A stretch of 45,173 bases of DNA from Vicinamibacteria bacterium (lineage in GTDB: Bacteria > Acidobacteriota > Vicinamibacteria > Fen-336): positions 1-45,173 of the forward strand of contig DATMML010000013.1 of assembly GCA_035570235.1 (NCBI GenBank), given 5' to 3'. Positions 41,124-45,173 of the stretch are shown here, piece by piece. The notes beneath the pieces were generated by a model. It did not search any database. It saw only the letters and a list, made by a program, of their open reading frames with translations, and had not been told where the DNA came from. The position numbers and the translations under genes were made by a program. Position 1 is the first letter of the stretch, and each line of letters begins with the position of its first letter.

Positions 41124-41959
41124 TGAGCCTGCTCCTCGCCCTCCAAGCCGCGGGTCCGGAAGCGGAGCCCGCCGCCGCCGGCGCGCATGAGGGGCCGGCC
41201 GCGATCCTCATGCACCACGTGCTCGACCAGCGGCTGGCCCACGTCGTGATCGGCCCCCTGGACCTGGGTCCTACCAAGCACCTCCTCTTCTTCCTGGCCG
41301 TGGGCGTCCTCCTGGTGGCCCTCATGAGATGGACCCTGGCCAGCTACCGGGACGGCATCCCCCGGGGGATCGCCGCCTTCGTGGAGATCCTCGTGATCTA
41401 CATCCGCGACGAGGTCGCGGAGAAGAACATCGGCCACGGGGAGGGACGGAAGTTCACTCCCTTGCTCCTGAGCTTCTTCTTCTTCATCCTTGCCGCAGCC
41501 CTTTTCGGTCTGCTGCCGTTTTCCGCCACCGCCACCGGCAACCTGAGCGTGACCTTGGGCCTGGCCCTGGTGGCCTTTCTGGCCATGCAGTACGCCGGCA
41601 TCTCCAAGTACGGCGTTGTCCACCACTTCGCGGGCATGGTGCCACCCGGGCTTCCCGTCTGGCTCATCCCCATCATGATCCCGGTGGAGATCCTGGGGGT
41701 ACTCTCCAAGCCCTTCGCACTGATGATCCGCTTGTTCGCGAACATGCTGGCCGGGCACATGGTGATCACGGCCCTCCTGCTCCTGATCCCCCTCATGTCC
41801 GTGATCAGCACCGCTTTCGGCGTGGCCATGATCCCGGTGTCGGTGGGCCTCGCCCTCTTCATCGATCTGCTCGAGATCCTGGTCGCTTTCATCCAGGCCT
41901 ACATCTTCACGCTGCTCACCGCTATCTTCATCGGGATGTACGCGCATCCCGCGCATTGA
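41120..41959 (+). CDS. atpB: ATP synthase F0 subunit a
   Basis: A 279-residue membrane subunit that forms the proton half-channels. Five to six helices are present; MIRLFANMLAGHMVITALLL contains the essential Arg of R-x-F-x-N-M-x-A-G-H. GLALFIDLLEILVAFIQAYI, followed by FTLLTAIFIGMY, is the conserved C-terminal pair. ATG 41120 is followed by another ATG, and the first overlaps the atpI stop. The first 30 residues are Ala/Glu-rich and face outside. Confidence 0.95.
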   Translation: MMSLLLALQAAGPEAEPAAAGAHEGPAAILMHHVLDQRLAHVVIGPLDLGPTKHLLFFLAVGVLLVALMRWTLASYRDGIPRGIAAFVEILVIYIRDEVAEKNIGHGEGRKFTPLLLSFFFFILAAALFGLLPFSATATGNLSVTLGLALVAFLAMQYAGISKYGVVHHFAGMVPPGLPVWLIPIMIPVEILGVLSKPFALMIRLFANMLAGHMVITALLLLIPLMSVISTAFGVAMIPVSVGLALFIDLLEILVAFIQAYIFTLLTAIFIGMYAHPAH

Positions 41960-41970
41960 TCCCACGGAGA

Positions 41971-42001
41971 AACAACAGAACTCTCAGGAGGAACTAAGGA
42001 C
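41971..42001 (+). promoter_or_regulatory. Translation-enhancing leader of atpE
   Basis: The 42-base gap before atpE is unusually A-rich for this genome (AGAAACAACAGAA) and has AGGAGG at 41986-41991, 10 bases before the ATG. E. coli atpE carries a similar unstructured A/U-rich enhancer that raises c-subunit output. Function here is inferred. Confidence 0.45.
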
Positions 42002-42229
42002 ATGGATCCCAAGGCTCTGGCGTACTTCGCGGCCGGCATTGGCGCCGGACTCACCATCATGGGGGGAGGGGCGGGGATCGGCCGCCTCGCCGCCGCCGCC
42101 CTGGAGGGCATTGCCCGCCAGCCCAACGCCGCCGCCGACATCCGCGCGGCCATGATCGTGGCCGCCGGTCTGATCGAGGGGGTGACGTTCTTCTCCTTGA
42201 TCGTGGCCATCCTTCTGGCCATCAAGTAG
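42002..42229 (+). CDS. atpE: ATP synthase F0 subunit c
   Basis: A 75-residue hairpin of two helices. The polar loop is ARQPNAAAD (RQP at 39-41) and the ion-carrying Glu is at 59 in AAGLIEGVTFF. The residues around it (I-E-G, and GIGRLA in helix 1 instead of GQG) do not give the Na+ signature, so a proton ring is expected. Length is normal. Confidence 0.96.
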   Translation: MDPKALAYFAAGIGAGLTIMGGGAGIGRLAAAALEGIARQPNAAADIRAAMIVAAGLIEGVTFFSLIVAILLAIK

Positions 42230-42235
42230 GCCACG

Positions 42236-42775
42236 ATGATGGCAGCCGCCGTTCTCCTGCTCGCCGCCCCCGAGGGCGGGGGCGGGGGCCTGACCGACAT
42301 CAACCTCGGCCTGACCATCTGGACGGGAGTGGTCTTCCTGCTCTTCGCCATCGTGCTCGCAAAGTTCGCGTGGCGGCCGCTGCTTGACCTGATCGAGCTT
42401 CGGGAGCGGACGGTGCGCGAACAGGTGCAGGGCGCGGAGAAGGCCCACCACGAGGCCGAGGCCCTGCTGACCCAACAGAAGGAGATGCTGCGGGAGGCGG
42501 GGCGCGAGCGGGAGGAGATGATCCGGCGGGCCCTCAAGGAGGTGGAGCAGATCCGGGCCGACCTCGTGGCCAAGGCCCGGGCGGAGGCCGAGCACATCCT
42601 AGCGCGGGCCCAGGAACGCATCGAGCGGGACACGAGCGCCGCCCTGCTCGAGCTCCGGGCCCAGGTGGCGGACATCGCGGTGGAGGCGGCGGGCCGCATC
42701 GTGAAATCCTCCCTGACCCCCGAGGTCCAGAAGAAGCTGGTGAAGGACTACATCGACACCCTGCCGCGAGCTTAG
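42236..42775 (+). CDS. atpF: ATP synthase F0 subunit b
   Basis: A 179-residue stator subunit. One membrane helix (about 26-45, LTIWTGVVFLLFAIVLAKFA) is followed by a long charged coiled coil rich in Glu/Arg/Ala heptads up to about residue 150, and an end rich in VAGRIVKSSL-like delta-binding sequence. It starts 6 bases after atpE. No atpH, atpA, atpG, atpD or atpC follows, so the F1 genes must be elsewhere. Confidence 0.94.
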   Translation: MMAAAVLLLAAPEGGGGGLTDINLGLTIWTGVVFLLFAIVLAKFAWRPLLDLIELRERTVREQVQGAEKAHHEAEALLTQQKEMLREAGREREEMIRRALKEVEQIRADLVAKARAEAEHILARAQERIERDTSAALLELRAQVADIAVEAAGRIVKSSLTPEVQKKLVKDYIDTLPRA

Positions 42776-42796
42776 AGGGGGGGGAGAGAGCCAGGC

Positions 42797-43111
42797 ATGT
42801 CTGAGGTCGGCACGATCTTCAAGGGCCTGTGCAAGCTCTTCCAGAAGGGGAAGGTCAAGACCGCGCGGACGTTCTATTTCTCCCTGGGCGACGACGAGAA
42901 ATGGACGGTGTCTCTCACGGGGGAGAAGTGCGAGGTCAAGGCCGGGAAGCCGGATGAGGACGCGGACTGTTTCTTCAAGGCCACGGAGCAGATGTTCCTG
43001 GATGTCTGGAACGGGCAGTACACCCCCTCCGCCAAGGACTTCCTGACCGGCGCCATCAAGAGCAACAACCCCCTCCTCCTGAAGGAGTTCATAGCCGCCT
43101 TTCGCAAGTAG
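42797..43111 (+). CDS. SCP2 sterol-binding domain protein
   Basis: A 104-residue cytoplasmic protein that is nearly all one SCP2 domain: FYFSLGDDEKWTVSL, CEVKAGKPDEDADCFFKATE, MFLDVWNGQYTPSAKDFLTG and SNNPLLLKEFIAAFRK. Such domains bind lipids or other hydrophobic molecules. It starts 21 bases after atpF with GGGGAGAGAG before ATG 42797, so it may be co-transcribed with the F0 genes, though a functional link is not known. Confidence 0.88.
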   Translation: MSEVGTIFKGLCKLFQKGKVKTARTFYFSLGDDEKWTVSLTGEKCEVKAGKPDEDADCFFKATEQMFLDVWNGQYTPSAKDFLTGAIKSNNPLLLKEFIAAFRK

Positions 43112-43120
43112 GCAGGACGG

Positions 43121-43147
43121 GCGGGGGCACGGCGCGCCTTCCCCCGC
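43121..43147. terminator. Hairpin between convergent SCP2 and M16 genes
   Basis: GCGGGGG (43121-43127) and CCCCCGC (43141-43147) form a perfect 7-bp GC stem with a 13-base loop. AAGCGGCTCCGCTT (43149-43162) forms a second, tight stem reaching the M16 stop. No T tract. It probably separates convergent transcripts. Confidence 0.4.
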
Positions 43148-43161
43148 TAAGCGGCTCCGCT

Positions 43162-44625
43162 TCAGCGCTTCATGGTCATGGGGTCCCGCAGGGGCAGGGT
43201 CGTGACCCGGCCCCCGGGGGCCAGGGCCACGAGCTTCACGGGATGGCCGGGATCCCCGTGGTCGATCTCTTTCTGGTCTCCTACCACCAGGATGACGAAC
43301 TTCTCGGGCCGGAGATATGCCCGGGCGACGCGCCGGACGTCGCCCGCGGTCACGGCCTTGATCCGATCGCGGTAGGTCGCCCAGTAACCGGGATCCCGGT
43401 GCGTGTACTCGTCGGAGGCGAAGATCGCCATGGCCTGGGCCGGGGAGGCGAAGCTGGAGGGGAAGGTCTCGATCAGGCTCTTCTGGATCGTGTCCAGCTC
43501 CTCCTTCTCCACCGGGGCCTCCCGGATCTTCCGAATCTCCTCCAGCACGAGGCTCGTGGCCCAGGCCACGGTGGGGCTCTTGGACTGGAAGGCAGCCCGG
43601 AAGCGGCCCGGGTAGTAGACGCCGAACGAGATGGCGGAGCCGGCGTCGTAGGCCAGGCCCTCGTCGGAGCGGACGGTCTTGGTGATGCGGGAGGTGAAGC
43701 CGCTCCCCCCCAGGATCTCGTTCATGACCTCGAGCGCGTAGACGTCGGGGTCGTCGCGCTTCACGGTAGGCAGGCCGATGGAGACCCGCCCCTGGTTCAC
43801 GTCCTTTCCGACCCGGTAGAGGCCGGGGAGGGCGGGGGAGATCGTGGCCGGCACGGGGGGCACCACGGGCGGCGACCCCGGCCAGTGCGCGAAGGCCGCC
43901 TCCAGCTTGGCGATCATCTCCGCCCGGGAGAACGCACCCGAGACCGCGGCCACCATGCCCGCGGGGTGGAAGTACTTACGGTGAAAGGCCACGAGGTCGT
44001 CGCGGGTCACGGCCTTGACGGAGGCTTCGGTCGGGAAGCGGTTCGTGAAATGCCCGTCTCCGTTCAGGAGCACGCTCCATTCCCGCTCCTCGATGTCGCC
44101 GGAATCGTCGTTCCGCTTCCTCATGGCCTGCAGCTCCTGCTCCTTGGCCAGGGCCAGGCGGTCCTCCTGGAAGCGCGGCTCCTTGAGCATCTCCACGAAG
44201 GGGCGCAGGGCCTCGTCCAGGTTGTCGGACAGGCAGTTGAGGCTGGCCGAACCCGCGGTGGGCCCGATCCCGGTCCCGACCTGCGCGGCCAAGAGGTCCA
44301 GCTTCTCGTCGAGCTCCTGGGCGGTGAGGCTCTTGGTTCCCCCCCTCCGAATCAGGGAGCCGGTGAGGGCGGCCAAGCCCTCCTTGCCCGCAGGCTCCAG
44401 GTAGCTCCCCGTGCGTATGGTGAGGGAGATGGTGACGAGGGGCAGGGTCCGGTCCTCGGCGATGAACACCACCATCCCGTTGCCGAGCACGACGCGGTGG
44501 GGCGCGGCCGCGGGGGGTGTGAAGACAAGGGGCGGGAAGGTCAGCTTGTCCGGGTGGTCGGGGATGGTCTGGGGGGCCGCGGCCAGGGCGGCGGAGATCA
44601 AGAGGCTCGGAGTCCACGCGCTCAT
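43162..44625 (-). CDS. M16-family peptidase-like subunit without zinc motif
   Basis: A 487-residue exported protein of the insulinase (M16) family. A short signal (SLLISAALAAAPQ) is followed by HRVVLGNGMVVFIAEDRTLP. Where HxxEH should stand there is GLAALTGSLIRRGGTKSLTA, so the catalytic zinc site is lost. The C-terminal half keeps the R/Y region: SRITKTVRSDEGLAYDAGSA. This is the pattern of the non-catalytic partner in two-subunit M16 proteases, where a neighbour carries HxxEH. The start ATG 44625 overlaps the stop of the upstream M16 gene. Confidence 0.9.
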   Translation of the reverse strand: MSAWTPSLLISAALAAAPQTIPDHPDKLTFPPLVFTPPAAAPHRVVLGNGMVVFIAEDRTLPLVTISLTIRTGSYLEPAGKEGLAALTGSLIRRGGTKSLTAQELDEKLDLLAAQVGTGIGPTAGSASLNCLSDNLDEALRPFVEMLKEPRFQEDRLALAKEQELQAMRKRNDDSGDIEEREWSVLLNGDGHFTNRFPTEASVKAVTRDDLVAFHRKYFHPAGMVAAVSGAFSRAEMIAKLEAAFAHWPGSPPVVPPVPATISPALPGLYRVGKDVNQGRVSIGLPTVKRDDPDVYALEVMNEILGGSGFTSRITKTVRSDEGLAYDAGSAISFGVYYPGRFRAAFQSKSPTVAWATSLVLEEIRKIREAPVEKEELDTIQKSLIETFPSSFASPAQAMAIFASDEYTHRDPGYWATYRDRIKAVTAGDVRRVARAYLRPEKFVILVVGDQKEIDHGDPGHPVKLVALAPGGRVTTLPLRDPMTMKR

Positions 44626-45173
44626 TGCGGTGCGCTCCCTGGAGCGGCGGAGTTCGCGGCGCCGCCGCCCTCCTTGCGGAGAAAGATGCCCACCGTCCGG
44701 TTCGCCCGGGTGAGGTACGCCCCCGCCACCCGGCGAAGGTCGTCGGCGGTGACGGCGTCCGCCCGCGCGGCCGCGTTGTTGATGTAGGCCCAGTCCCCCA
44801 GGCCGTCGTAGACCAGGAGTTGGATGGTGATGTAGGAGGGGCTGGACAGCCGCCGGTAAGCGTTGGCCTTGAATTGGTTCTTGACCTTCTGCAGCTCGGC
44901 CGCGGGCAGGGGCTCCTGCTGGAGCTTCCCGAGCTCCTCGTAGACCGCGGCCTCCACCGCCGCCGGCTCCTGTCCGTCCTTGACCACGCACTCCACCTCG
45001 AAGATGCCCGCGTACTTTCGGGGGTCGACGGAAGCTGAGACCTCGTTTGCGATGCGTCGCCCGAGCACGAGCCCCTTGTACAGGCGGCCGGTGCGCCCGC
45101 TGAGGACGTCGCTCAGGAGGTCCAGGGCGGAGGCGTCCTTGTGGACGAAGGGGACGCCCTTCCACCAGATGCG
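44622..45173 (-). CDS. M16-family peptidase, C-terminal part (cut by window edge)
   Basis: 184 codons of a gene that begins beyond the right edge. The visible part has DLLSDVLSGRTGRLYKGLVL, then ANEVSASVDP, YAGIFEVECVV and AAVYEELGKLQQEPLPAAEL, the typical second domain of M16 peptidases. The expected HxxEH lies outside the window, so catalytic status cannot be judged. It ends in a low-complexity Gly/Ala tail. The stop overlaps the next M16 gene by 4 bases; the two probably form a heterodimer. Confidence 0.88.
   Translation of the reverse strand, partial: RIWWKGVPFVHKDASALDLLSDVLSGRTGRLYKGLVLGRRIANEVSASVDPRKYAGIFEVECVVKDGQEPAAVEAAVYEELGKLQQEPLPAAELQKVKNQFKANAYRRLSSPSYITIQLLVYDGLGDWAYINNAAARADAVTADDLRRVAGAYLTRANRTVGIFLRKEGGGAANSAAPGSAPQ

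Noticed and set aside
42002-42229. Sodium-type c ring
   Set aside because: The Gln in helix 1 and the polar residue after the Glu needed for Na+ are not present.

Overview
This is 45 kb of high-GC DNA (roughly 70% by eye) that is densely coding, with many 1-4 base start/stop overlaps (ATGA, GTGA) and several GTG or TTG starts. It looks like a chromosomal segment of a free-living Gram-negative bacterium. The best taxonomic clue is a pair of secreted von Willebrand-A proteins of the 'acidobacterial-type VWFA-related' kind (34105-35890). Together with DUF4412 and DUF4013 proteins and a split ATP synthase operon, this suggests Acidobacteriota. That is an inference, not proof. No rRNA, tRNA, CRISPR array, insertion sequence or prophage was recognised.

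Layout. 1-2622: a DevBCA-type ABC exporter (membrane-fusion start, ATPase, FtsX-like permease) behind a MarR regulator, with near-identical palindromic operators at both promoters. 2723-11357: AddA and AddB recombination helicase/nucleases downstream of a GT39-like glycosyltransferase and a DUF4013 membrane protein. 11415-15177: two MFS carriers and a glycerolipid acyltransferase. 15256-20012: a plus-strand operon of a small Tat-signal protein, an amidase, a FdhF/YdeP-type molybdopterin oxidoreductase and an SDR dehydrogenase. 20337-20938: a VapBC toxin-antitoxin pair. 20981-25134: a nitrogen-sensing block (AmtB, an atypical P-II protein, a GAF/AAA+/Fis sigma-54 activator) plus an outer-membrane barrel. 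25212-30465: an SGNH-hydrolase lipoprotein, a GGDEF-PilZ diguanylate cyclase, a DUF4412 protein, a small membrane protein, an NAD-type isocitrate/isopropylmalate dehydrogenase and a LOG-family protein.

30601-33676 is the most unusual part. It holds an ECF sigma factor and its putative anti-sigma factor, together with three exported proteins that all end in the same small domain, behind a plausible ECF-type promoter. It is followed by a secreted Tyr-rich peptide and the two VWA proteins.

35985-43111 carries a MogA/MoaB-like molybdenum cofactor protein, then nuoL-nuoM without nuoK or nuoN, then an F0-only ATP synthase operon (atpZ-like, atpI-like, atpB, atpE, atpF) with no F1 genes after it, and an SCP2 protein. 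The window ends in two M16-family protease genes on the minus strand. The visible complete one lacks the zinc motif.

How the genes fit together: respiratory proton pumping (NuoLM) and the F0 rotor sit side by side; the ammonium block joins transport, P-II signalling and a sigma-54 activator; MogA could supply the molybdopterin enzyme; and the MarR and ECF systems look like self-contained stress or efflux modules. Small-site calls (promoters, hairpins) come from reading the sequence by eye and carry correspondingly low confidence.
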